64,000 nucleotides of DNA. It comes from RHLJ01 sp965601955 (GTDB taxonomy: Bacteria; Bacteroidota; Rhodothermia; Balneolales; Balneolaceae). The notes beneath the pieces are model-generated. The model saw only the letters and a program-made list of their open reading frames with translations, had not been told where the DNA came from and ran no database searches. How positions within the stretch are numbered: the stretch's first letter is position 1; every line of letters starts with the position of its first letter. The position numbers were made by a program, and so were the translations under genes. The stretch is taken from contig OZ271855.1 in the NCBI GenBank assembly GCA_965601955.1, positions 1,488,001 to 1,552,000 on the forward strand. Reading direction: 5' to 3'. Below, in pieces: positions 25,335 through 33,486 of the stretch.

Positions 25335-27068
25335 TTAAGCTTTTTCAGTTTCTTGAGTTTCTGTCTCATGGTGTTCGCCATGACCATTGTGCGAAACTGC
25401 TAGACCAAGCTGGAATTCTTCCATTGGCTTGTGGTAGTCATAAGGCCCGTTGATTACAACAGGAGTATGACTGAAGTTGTGGAAATCCGGGGGAGAAGTT
25501 GATTGCCATTCTAATGCCCGACTATTCCATGGATTAGATGGTGCCTTCTTTCCTGCAAATAGGGAATGCAGTAAGTAAACTAAAATGATCAGGAAGCCTA
25601 CTCCTAAAATGTAAGAGCCAATGGTAGAAGTCTGATGGAATGGCTGGAACTGATCAATGTAGTTGTAATAACGTCTCGGCATTCCTTGTGATCCCATAAT
25701 GAACTGAGGAAGGAATGTCATGTTGAAACCGATAAAGATCAGTACAGCTGAAATTTTCCCCCAAGTCTCGTTGTACATCTTACCCGTCATTTTTGGCCAC
25801 CAGTAATGTAAGCCTGCCAACAGAGCTATTAAGGTACCGCCCATCATCACATAGTGGAAGTGAGCAACTACGTAGTAGGTATCATGAAGGTGAATATCTA
25901 CAGAAAGAGCACCTAACATAATTCCTGTAAAACCACCTATTGAGAACAAGAATAGGAAGATGAAGACATAAAGCATTGGTGTCTTCATATCAATCGAACC
26001 TTTGTACAGGGTGGCTATCCAGTTAAAAATCTTGATACCTGTTGGGATACCAACAAGGAAAGTCAGGAATGAAAATACAGTAGTTGCCACAGCAGATTGT
26101 CCTGAAGTAAACATGTGGTGTCCCCAAACAAGGAAACCGATAAATGCGATCGCCAAAGAAGAAAGCGCAATCGCCCAATATCCAAATACTGTTTTCTTAG
26201 AGAAGGTTGAGATAACCTCAGAGATAATTCCAAAGCCAGGAACGATCATGATGTATACAGCAGGGTGGGAGTAGAACCAGAAGAAATGCTGGTATAATAC
26301 TGGATCACCACCTTTAGCTGGATCAAAAATTCCGATGTCTAAAATGTTCTCCATAGAAAGGAGAAGGATAGTAATAGCAAGTACAGGAGTTGCTAAAACC
26401 TGGATAATAGAGGTGGCATATAGTGCCCAAATATTTAGTGGGAGTCGATTCCAGGTAATACCTGGTGCTCTCAACTTGTGTATGGTAGTAATGAAGTTCG
26501 TACCAGTCAAAATCGAAGAGAATCCAAGGATGAATACCCCAAGGGTTACCCAAATCACTCCTAAGGAGTTAGTGTCAGAACTGTATGGAGTATAGAATGT
26601 CCAACCGGTATCAAAACCACCTTTCGTAAGAGATACGAATGTGAAAATCGCTCCAATCACATAGATGTAAAAACTGGCCAGGTTCAACCTGGGGAAGGCT
26701 ACATCTTTTGCCCCTAATTGCATAGGCAATACAAAGTTTCCAAGTGCTGCAGGGATACTTGGAATCAATACAAAAAATACCATCAAAGCACCATGTATGG
26801 TAAATAACTGGTTGTAGGTATCAGCCTCAATAAAAGTATATGCAGGTGTCCAAAGCTCAGTTCTTAACGCTATGGCAAGGAATCCAGCTACTGCAAAGAA
26901 GATTGCAACCGATACGAGATACATGATCCCGATCTTTTTGTGGTCAACAGTAGTCATCCATGCCCAGATACCCTTCTCATCAGTGAGATAGGTATTGGTT
27001 GGGTTTTCAGAAGGGATAAACCTTTTTACTTGTAGCGTAGTCATATTTTTAGTTTCCGCTGTAGCCAT
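25335..27068 (-). CDS. ctaD: caa3 cytochrome c oxidase subunit I, A2-type (YS motif)
   Basis: 577 residues from ATG 27068 (TTG 27077 would add three and overlaps the subunit II stop). Twelve membrane helices carry the haem and Cu_B ligands, including TIHGALMVFF, WGHHMFTSGQS and HDTYYVVAHFHYVMMGG. The glutamate of the usual GHPEVY motif is replaced: the sequence is FYSHPAVYIMIVPGFGII near 265-282. Tyr-Ser here defines A2-type haem-copper oxidases such as that of Rhodothermus marinus. The lysine-channel segment GIKIFNWIATLYKGSI is present. It reduces O2 to water and pumps protons. Confidence 0.96.
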   Translation of the reverse strand: MATAETKNMTTLQVKRFIPSENPTNTYLTDEKGIWAWMTTVDHKKIGIMYLVSVAIFFAVAGFLAIALRTELWTPAYTFIEADTYNQLFTIHGALMVFFVLIPSIPAALGNFVLPMQLGAKDVAFPRLNLASFYIYVIGAIFTFVSLTKGGFDTGWTFYTPYSSDTNSLGVIWVTLGVFILGFSSILTGTNFITTIHKLRAPGITWNRLPLNIWALYATSIIQVLATPVLAITILLLSMENILDIGIFDPAKGGDPVLYQHFFWFYSHPAVYIMIVPGFGIISEVISTFSKKTVFGYWAIALSSLAIAFIGFLVWGHHMFTSGQSAVATTVFSFLTFLVGIPTGIKIFNWIATLYKGSIDMKTPMLYVFIFLFLFSIGGFTGIMLGALSVDIHLHDTYYVVAHFHYVMMGGTLIALLAGLHYWWPKMTGKMYNETWGKISAVLIFIGFNMTFLPQFIMGSQGMPRRYYNYIDQFQPFHQTSTIGSYILGVGFLIILVYLLHSLFAGKKAPSNPWNSRALEWQSTSPPDFHNFSHTPVVINGPYDYHKPMEEFQLGLAVSHNGHGEHHETETQETEKA

Positions 27069-27069
27069 A

Positions 27070-28011
27070 TCACTCAAGTGTTTTTAGATATTCTATGATA
27101 TTTGTGATTTCATCGTCGCTTAGACGTCCCTCATAAGGAGTCATTACGTTGTCATATCCGGCAACGACTTTCTCTCCCGGGTAAAGAATAGATTCTCTTA
27201 AATAGTTTTCATCAACAGTATAAGAACCGCCATCAGCAAGCTGTGCTGTTCTGCCCCATATCCCTTTGAAAGACGGGCCAATCATTTGTGAACCATCAAC
27301 AGAATGGCAGGTTTGGCACCCCTGAAGCTCAACCAGCTGTTGTCCTTGTTCAACCGGTGTACCTTGAACACCACCACCGTTCAGCTCCAGCCAGGTTTCA
27401 AAATCTTCCGGCTCATGCACAATTACTTTAGCCAACATATCAGAATGGCTGGTTCCACAGTATTCAGTACAGAATACCACAGATTCCCCTGATTCTTCAG
27501 CCTGGAACCACACATAAGTATATCGTCCCGGAACCACATCATGCTTTACACGGTAATCGGGAACAAAGAAAGAGTGAAGCACATCTCTCGACTGCATAAC
27601 CAACTTAATGGGACGTCCTTTTGGAACATGGATTTCATTTAAGGTCTGTGCTCCATTTTCATAACTCACACTCCAGTTCCACTTAAAACCAGTAACATGG
27701 ATTTCGTAAGCGTCATCCGGTACTGCTTTCAGGTTTAACCAACCAGAATATCCCCATCCAAAGATTACCATTACGATGAGAAGCGGAATGACCGACCAGG
27801 TAATCTCAAGAGTATTGTTATGTGTGATTACAGGAGTCTTGTCGTCTTCTGATTTTCTTTTGTACTTAATGGCGAAGTAAACAAGTGTTATTGTTATACC
27901 AATTAAGAAGATGAGACTCACTTCATTGATGAAGTGAAAAAGCCCGTCGGTTGAATCTGCCGTAAGCGGAGATTTGTTTTCCGGGAGCATGAAATCGAAT
28001 AGTCTGCCCAT
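27070..28011 (-). CDS. ctaC: caa3 cytochrome c oxidase subunit II with C-terminal cytochrome c domain
   Basis: 313 residues. Two membrane helices (about 30-50 and 70-88) precede a cupredoxin domain with the Cu_A ligands H146, C181, C185, H189 and M192 (in FCTEYCGTSHSDM). A fused class I cytochrome c domain fills about 222-313, with CQTCH at 232-236 and the axial methionine probably in the NVMTPYEGRLSDDE segment. The fusion defines the enzyme as caa3. Its start shares one base with the SCO stop (TAATG). The haem domain closely resembles the second haem domain of ActE in the same operon. Confidence 0.95.
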   Translation of the reverse strand: MGRLFDFMLPENKSPLTADSTDGLFHFINEVSLIFLIGITITLVYFAIKYKRKSEDDKTPVITHNNTLEITWSVIPLLIVMVIFGWGYSGWLNLKAVPDDAYEIHVTGFKWNWSVSYENGAQTLNEIHVPKGRPIKLVMQSRDVLHSFFVPDYRVKHDVVPGRYTYVWFQAEESGESVVFCTEYCGTSHSDMLAKVIVHEPEDFETWLELNGGGVQGTPVEQGQQLVELQGCQTCHSVDGSQMIGPSFKGIWGRTAQLADGGSYTVDENYLRESILYPGEKVVAGYDNVMTPYEGRLSDDEITNIIEYLKTLE

Positions 28012-28844
28012 TATTGGAAATCGATATTAGTGGTTACTTTTTTTGATCTTTCGCGAAGCCAAAAGAGGCTGAGAAAGATACCAAGAATTATTAGTGTAGC
28101 CAAGCCGCCAACCTTCATAATATTGACAGCTACAGGTACATAACTATTGGAATTTGGATCAAATTGATAGCAAAACATAAGTACCTTTTCGAGGGTACTT
28201 CCGATTTTTCCATCGGCTGATTCATACAGTGCATTGCGTACATCAAATTCATTGTATTGAATGCCATAAAGATAGCGGGTAATTTTTCCTTCCGGGCTCA
28301 GCATAATGATAGCTGCACTATGCGCAAATTCCCCAGTTCCTTCTACCTCATTGTATTTAAAACCTACGGCATCAATAACTTTATCAATCTCTGATTTTTT
28401 GCCGGTTAAGAAATGCCAGCCTTCCTGTGCGCGAGGCTGGTTCAGTTTTGAGACGTATTTTTCTTTATATGAAGCGGCTAACTCATGATTCTCTTCCGGA
28501 TCTATACTAAAAGAGATAATGTTATATTCTTTTCCTACCTGCCACGCCAGGTCATCCGCCACATTCAATACCCCATCAATCACGAGGCCGCAAAGCATAG
28601 GGCACTCGTAATAAAGAGGATTCAGGATAACTGGTCTGTCTTCAGAAAGGAGGGAGCCGATAGTTACACTATCGCCTAATGAATTTGAGAATTTGGCATC
28701 TAGTGGGATGTATTCTCCTAAAAATTCATCTACTCCAACGCCTTGCAGTGCTTCAGGCTGCTCTTTGTTAAGTTGAGCTTCAGCTTTAAAAGGAATCAGG
28801 AGCACTGCGGGCAAATAAAATGCTAACAGTGCAATGCGTCTCAT
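28011..28844 (-). CDS. SCO1/SenC-type copper chaperone for Cu_A
   Basis: 277 residues. An N-terminal signal peptide (IALLAFYLPAVLLIPFKAEAQ) is followed by a thioredoxin-like domain with the copper-binding CxxxC at C81 and C85 (YYECPMLCGLVIDG) and the third ligand histidine in TGEFAHSAAIIMLSPEGKI. A C-terminal helix (about 245-265) with a basic tail anchors it, which is the layout of Bacteroidota-type SCO proteins. It delivers copper to subunit II, whose gene follows with a one-base overlap. Confidence 0.9.
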   Translation of the reverse strand: MRRIALLAFYLPAVLLIPFKAEAQLNKEQPEALQGVGVDEFLGEYIPLDAKFSNSLGDSVTIGSLLSEDRPVILNPLYYECPMLCGLVIDGVLNVADDLAWQVGKEYNIISFSIDPEENHELAASYKEKYVSKLNQPRAQEGWHFLTGKKSEIDKVIDAVGFKYNEVEGTGEFAHSAAIIMLSPEGKITRYLYGIQYNEFDVRNALYESADGKIGSTLEKVLMFCYQFDPNSNSYVPVAVNIMKVGGLATLIILGIFLSLFWLRERSKKVTTNIDFQ

Positions 28845-28850
28845 CAGTAA

Positions 28851-29234
28851 TTAATCGACAGCTATATTATTGATGGCTTCATCGATTGGGATATGGTATA
28901 CACCATCTTCCAAATCAACAACACCAAAAGAATTCAATTGCTCGGTTTGAGATGCTCTCATTTCTGTGATTTCAGTATATGAACTATTCTCAGAAACAGT
29001 TCTTTGTGCATTTAAGAAACTAAACTGAGCAAAAAAGATTAATCCCACAACAAAAACTATCACCGTAACAATCCCTAATCCTGACCAAAAGAAGAGTGTT
29101 CCATAATCCATGTTGTCATCATTAACACCATGAGTAACGGCGCCAGCAAATGAGCTATCCACGGTCTCAAGAGTAACTTCATCTCCGGAAGTTGTAGAAA
29201 TCTTAGTCTTTGAATCTTCGATGTGATCCGACAT
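28851..29234 (-). CDS. Small membrane protein of unknown function within the act/cta operon
   Basis: 127 residues: an acidic cytoplasmic N-terminus of about 45 residues, one hydrophobic helix (about 48-70, FFWSGLGIVTVIVFVVGLIFF) and an outer soluble tail that ends in HIPIDEAINNIAVD. No cofactor motif or cysteine is seen. It lies between actF and the SCO gene with gaps of 13 and 6 bases, so it must be co-transcribed. A single-helix accessory subunit of either complex, or an assembly factor, is inferred from position only. Confidence 0.75.
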   Translation of the reverse strand: MSDHIEDSKTKISTTSGDEVTLETVDSSFAGAVTHGVNDDNMDYGTLFFWSGLGIVTVIVFVVGLIFFAQFSFLNAQRTVSENSSYTEITEMRASQTEQLNSFGVVDLEDGVYHIPIDEAINNIAVD

Positions 29235-29247
29235 AATCGATCAAAAA

Positions 29248-30462
29248 TTAGTGGTGATACGTTTTTTCAAGGCACTCATCCAGTCTTGGGTCATTCTCAG
29301 GAATCATGCTGTTTTGTTTGAACTTGTGGAAGAATAGCCCAAAGAACATTCCGCCAAGCCCTAAAAATGTGGTGATGTCAATCCAGCTAAAGTGAATTCC
29401 GTGCTCGCTAAGCGTAGGCATTGCAATCCAGTAAATTTCAAGGAAATGCATAACTACCACTACTATGGCAACAAACCTCAATACTCCTTTTCGGTGCTTC
29501 TGCTCGCGGTTTAGCAATACTATAAATGGAAGGACGAAACGGAAGAGCAACAACCCATAGGTAATGTACTTCCAATTACCTTCCATTCTGTGGTAGAACC
29601 AAAGTGTTTCTTCCGGAAGGTTAGCATAATAGATCAGTAAGAACTGGCTAAATGCGATATAGGCATAGAACACAGTAAAAGCGAAGAGCCATGCACCGAG
29701 ATCATAAAGGTGCGCCTGGCCAATGGTATTTTTTAGGTACCCATTTCTATGGAGAAAGAATACCATTAAGATCATAATAGCCCAGAAACTCTGGAAGCTG
29801 ATGGCGAAGAAATAAACACCAAACATGGTTGAAAACCAGTGCGGGTCAAGAGACATCAACCAGTCAAAGCTGGCAAAAGCGATAGACAATGCAAATAAAG
29901 GAATGGCAGGAGCACTAACTTTTCTCATCAATGTGGTAATTCCCCAATCGCCTGTCTTCTCAAGCTCTACAGAAGCTTTATAAAGTTTATGGCCAACAAA
30001 GCCCCATATGGCAAAATAAATGATCTGTCGAATAATGAAGAAAGGAGTATTCAAATAAGCTTCTTTCCCGGCTACGATATAGTCGTAGTTTGGTGAATTT
30101 GGATCAAACAGGGAAGGCTCGGTCCAGTGGTGGTACAAAGTGTGCATACCCAGTAAGATGGGAATGAAGAATAATGCCCAAATCCAGAGGTTAGAACCAA
30201 AGGTTTCAGGAATCCTTCTAACTACTACTCCCCATTTAGATTTAGTGATGTGGTGAAACATCACCATAAATACCGATGCAAGAGCAATACCGGTGAAAAA
30301 AGTAAAACTTACTAAGTATGAGAAGAAAAATTGTTCTGAATTAACGAAGTAGCCGATCACGCTAGCAACTAACCCAACAGCACCAACTCCAAACAAAATT
30401 TGAGGAAGCTTGCTGTCTGGTGAGAATTGTAAAGAATCTGTTATTGTAGGCTTATGACTCAT
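29248..30462 (-). CDS. actF: Alternative Complex III subunit ActF
   Basis: 404 residues with about ten membrane helices, paralogous in layout to ActC but shorter, as known for ActF. Recognisable stretches are WIWALFFIPILLGMHTLYHHW near 92-112, DWLMSLDPHWFSTMFGVYFF near 199-218 and the LYDLGAWLFAFTVFYAYIAFSQFLLIYYANLPEE helix pair. ActF is a membrane quinol-oxidoreductase subunit without haem, possibly with a proton path. The start is ATG 30462, 25 bases after the ActE stop. Confidence 0.9.
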   Translation of the reverse strand: MSHKPTITDSLQFSPDSKLPQILFGVGAVGLVASVIGYFVNSEQFFFSYLVSFTFFTGIALASVFMVMFHHITKSKWGVVVRRIPETFGSNLWIWALFFIPILLGMHTLYHHWTEPSLFDPNSPNYDYIVAGKEAYLNTPFFIIRQIIYFAIWGFVGHKLYKASVELEKTGDWGITTLMRKVSAPAIPLFALSIAFASFDWLMSLDPHWFSTMFGVYFFAISFQSFWAIMILMVFFLHRNGYLKNTIGQAHLYDLGAWLFAFTVFYAYIAFSQFLLIYYANLPEETLWFYHRMEGNWKYITYGLLLFRFVLPFIVLLNREQKHRKGVLRFVAIVVVVMHFLEIYWIAMPTLSEHGIHFSWIDITTFLGLGGMFFGLFFHKFKQNSMIPENDPRLDECLEKTYHH

Positions 30463-30486
30463 TGTGTATGTGTTTAAGCAAATCTC

Positions 30487-31485
30487 TTAGTTATTATCCG
30501 TGATGGTTTTCAAATATTCCACGATTGATTGCAGGTCGCTTTCTGAAAGGGTTCCATAAGCATTAGCCATAAGTGGATCGTATCCGTCAACGATTTTGGC
30601 ATAAGGATTAACAATCGATTCGATTAGATACTCATCATCTTTAACAACCGTGATTGTTTCGCCTGCTTCTGTTACAACCTGGCCTTCGCTGCCATAAACA
30701 TTTAACCATGTTGGACCAATGAGTGAACTTCCATCATTAGAGTGGCAAACTGCACAAGCATATTGAGTAATTAATTCCTCTCCTCTTGCAGCAGTAGCAA
30801 CAACTCCAGCATCCTGAGGAGTTCTCGCTTCTTCAAGTGCTGCAAGCCGTTCTTGTTCGGCAGTAAACTCGGCTTGTAATTCACTCAGGTCAATGTCGTA
30901 TTCAGCAATTTCTTCTTCACTAGCATTTTGGCTAGCCTGTAATGCCCGGATATATCCAACAATAGCCCACCGGTCTTCAACTTTTACCTGGTGTGCATAA
31001 GAAGGCATATTTCGAACTCCATTGTAGATAGCTGAATACAATTCGCCATCGGGAGCTTCTCTTAATCGATCCTGGTGGAAGGTAGGAGCAGGTACATAAC
31101 CATATTGGCCGGTCATAATAATACCTTGTCCATCACCAGTGATTCCATGACATGGTGTGCAGTAAATATCGTAGCGCTCTTTTCCTCTGTAAAGGAAGGA
31201 TCTGGTAAATTCTACGGGTGTATCTTCAACCCACTCGCCGTCTTCATCAACTCCTTCATAGTAAGCCAGGTCAGCTTTCCGGTAGCCACGAGCAACGGTT
31301 CCTTCAACAGGAGGACGCATGGAACGTCCATCTTCAAAGAACGCATTTTCTTCCTGCGCTTCTTTTCTTGGTTGCTGATCCATGTTCATGTTAGGATGGA
31401 TAGCTGGCTTCTCAGAAACAGTACCTCTACATCCCACTAGGACAGCACCTAGCACAACAATGGAAAGTGTCTTTTTTAAATGCAT
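30487..31485 (-). CDS. actE: Alternative Complex III subunit ActE, dihaem lipoprotein form
   Basis: 332 residues from ATG 31485. A lipoprotein signal with LVGC (Cys19) anchors it. Two c-type haem motifs are present: CTPCH at 109-113 in a domain with GQYGYVPAPTFH and GVRNMPSYAHQV (the usual ActE domain), and CAVCH at 244-248 in an added C-terminal class I cytochrome domain. A Glu/Ala-rich helical linker (about 188-225) joins them. ActE passes electrons from ActA to the oxidase. Monohaem ActE is the form known from characterised complexes, so the second haem is notable. The longer frame reaching 31647 overlaps actD and is not used. Confidence 0.9.
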   Translation of the reverse strand: MHLKKTLSIVVLGAVLVGCRGTVSEKPAIHPNMNMDQQPRKEAQEENAFFEDGRSMRPPVEGTVARGYRKADLAYYEGVDEDGEWVEDTPVEFTRSFLYRGKERYDIYCTPCHGITGDGQGIIMTGQYGYVPAPTFHQDRLREAPDGELYSAIYNGVRNMPSYAHQVKVEDRWAIVGYIRALQASQNASEEEIAEYDIDLSELQAEFTAEQERLAALEEARTPQDAGVVATAARGEELITQYACAVCHSNDGSSLIGPTWLNVYGSEGQVVTEAGETITVVKDDEYLIESIVNPYAKIVDGYDPLMANAYGTLSESDLQSIVEYLKTITDNN

Positions 31486-31507
31486 GAATGATATTCGGTG
31501 ATTACTG

Positions 31508-32053
31508 TTAGTCATACACTTCCTCGATATGAGTAGCTCCAGCTTCTTCAAAAAGCTGGCGAACCAAATCTTCCTGGAATTTGCTGTCTTTGGCTTCAAT
31601 GCATACGAAAAAGCCATCATCGGTAGCTTTCTTGAAGCGCTCAACATTAAATAAAGGGTTATGAAGTTTTGGAAGTCCGTTTAAGAAGAACATCCCAAAT
31701 ACTGCACCAAAAGCAGAAAGAAGTACCGTCAATTCAAAAGTAACAGGTACCCATGCCGGCGCATTGAAAAATGGTTTTCCGCTTATATTGATTGGATAGT
31801 CGATTACTGACATCCAGTACATCATAAGTATTGCTCCACTAAATCCTAGCAATCCATGACCTAAAACAATCCATCCTAGTTTGGATTTCTTAAGGCTCAT
31901 CGCCTTATCAATTCCGTGAATTGGGAAAGGAGCGTAGGTATCAAATTTATCATATCCGGCTTCAACCACTTTTTTAGAAGCGTCGATTAACGCTTTGGGG
32001 TTTTTGAATTCAGCCAAGATGCCGTAAAGCTCAGTATTGGTTTCTTTACTCAT
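31508..32053 (-). CDS. actD: Alternative Complex III subunit ActD (DUF3341)
   Basis: 181 residues. A small N-terminal ferredoxin-like region opens YGILAEFKNPKALIDASKKVVEAGY, with TYAPFPIHGIDKAM near 40-52, followed by two membrane helices (about 63-82 and 100-126) and a soluble tail. These are standard DUF3341/ActD features. It packs beside ActC in the membrane. It starts five bases after the actC stop and ends 22 bases before the actE start. Confidence 0.93.
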   Translation of the reverse strand: MSKETNTELYGILAEFKNPKALIDASKKVVEAGYDKFDTYAPFPIHGIDKAMSLKKSKLGWIVLGHGLLGFSGAILMMYWMSVIDYPINISGKPFFNAPAWVPVTFELTVLLSAFGAVFGMFFLNGLPKLHNPLFNVERFKKATDDGFFVCIEAKDSKFQEDLVRQLFEEAGATHIEEVYD

Positions 32054-32058
32054 AGTAT

Positions 32059-33486
32059 TTATACCGTTTCAGCTTTAGGGGTTGGAACTTCAATTTCATG
32101 AGGATGGAATTCCTGAGTTTCCTCATCATAATTATGAGGATCGGCCTGAGGCATTACTGCTTTAATCTCCGCGATGGCAATCATTGGTAGGAAGCGCAAG
32201 AATGCCAGGAAGAAAGTGAAGAAGATACCGAAGGTTCCTACATAAGTAAGTACGTCCCAAATGGTCGGGGAGAAGTAATCCCAGGACGATGGCAGGTAGT
32301 CGGTGGCTAGTGAAGTAACCGTAATTACAAATCGCTCGAACCACATACCAATGTTTACCACAATGGAAATAAAGAAAGTGAATCCAACGTGGCGTCTTAA
32401 TTTCTTAAACCAGAATACTTGTGGAGAAATCACATTACACAACATCATAATCCAGTAAGCCCAGGCGTAAGGACCGGTAGCTCTCAGCATGAAAATTGCT
32501 TTTTCATATTCAACACCACTATACCAGGCGATGAAGAACTCCATCATGTAGGCAAAACCTACCATAGAACCCGTAACCAGGATGATGATATTCATCTTCT
32601 CCATATGGTCGTCCGTCATGATATCTTCCATACCATACACCTTTCGTGCTACAAGCATTAAGGTGAGTACCATGGCAAAACCTGAGAAAATCGCTCCAGC
32701 AACGAAATAAGGAGGGAAGATGGTGGTGTGCCATCCCGGAATCATTGAAACGGCGAAGTCAAAGGATACAATAGTGTGTACAGAAAGTACCAGTGGAGTA
32801 GCCAAACCGGCTAAAATCATATAAGCTTTTTCATAATTCCACCATGCGCGGCCACTACCTGTCCAGCCTAAAGAAGCGATACCGTAAGCTATCTTTCGAA
32901 TTTTATCAGTGGCTTTGTCACGTAGGGTAGCAAAATCCGGAACAAGGCCTACATACCAGAAAAGCAGTGAAACCGTGAAATAGGTAGAAACGGCAAACAC
33001 GTCCCAAAGTAGTGGAGAGTTGAAGTTTGGCCACATTGCCATTTGATTTGGGAGCGGGAATACCCAATAAATCACCCAAATTCTACCAACGTGAATACCA
33101 GGGAACATCAAGGCGCAGATTACGGCAAAAATCGTCATCGCCTCCGCAAATCGGTTGATGGCGGTACGCCAATCTTGCCTAAAGAGAAATAAAATCGCGG
33201 AAATTAGCGTCCCTGCGTGACCAATACCAACCCACCATACGAAGTTGATAATTGCCCATCCCCAGCCAACAGGGTTCATTAAGCCCCAAATTCCGGTTCC
33301 TTCCCAAACCAGGTAACCAACGGCTATCAGGAATACACCAAGTAGTGCATTCGAAATAAGCATGAACAGGTACCATAATTTTGGGGTAGGGCGTAGATTT
33401 ACATCAGTAACCAGTTTAGTGATACTGGCAAAATCGTGATTTCCCTTAACAAGAGCGGGTTCCGGTATGTATTCGTATTTACTCAT
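32059..33486 (-). CDS. actC: Alternative Complex III subunit ActC (NrfD-like quinol-binding)
   Basis: 475 residues with ten predicted membrane helices. NrfD/PsrC-family signatures are WGLMNPVGWGWAIINFVWWVGIGHAGTLISAIL near 69-101, FAEAMTIFAVICALMFPGIHVGRIW and WGYF-type helices further on. ActC carries the menaquinol site next to the [3Fe-4S] cluster of ActB. Its start shares one base with the actB stop (TAATG), so translation is coupled. Confidence 0.95.
   Translation of the reverse strand: MSKYEYIPEPALVKGNHDFASITKLVTDVNLRPTPKLWYLFMLISNALLGVFLIAVGYLVWEGTGIWGLMNPVGWGWAIINFVWWVGIGHAGTLISAILFLFRQDWRTAINRFAEAMTIFAVICALMFPGIHVGRIWVIYWVFPLPNQMAMWPNFNSPLLWDVFAVSTYFTVSLLFWYVGLVPDFATLRDKATDKIRKIAYGIASLGWTGSGRAWWNYEKAYMILAGLATPLVLSVHTIVSFDFAVSMIPGWHTTIFPPYFVAGAIFSGFAMVLTLMLVARKVYGMEDIMTDDHMEKMNIIILVTGSMVGFAYMMEFFIAWYSGVEYEKAIFMLRATGPYAWAYWIMMLCNVISPQVFWFKKLRRHVGFTFFISIVVNIGMWFERFVITVTSLATDYLPSSWDYFSPTIWDVLTYVGTFGIFFTFFLAFLRFLPMIAIAEIKAVMPQADPHNYDEETQEFHPHEIEVPTPKAETV

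Noticed and set aside
31486..31647. Longer N-terminus for ActE
   Set aside because: The extension overlaps actD and has no leader, while ATG 31485 begins a clean lipoprotein signal.
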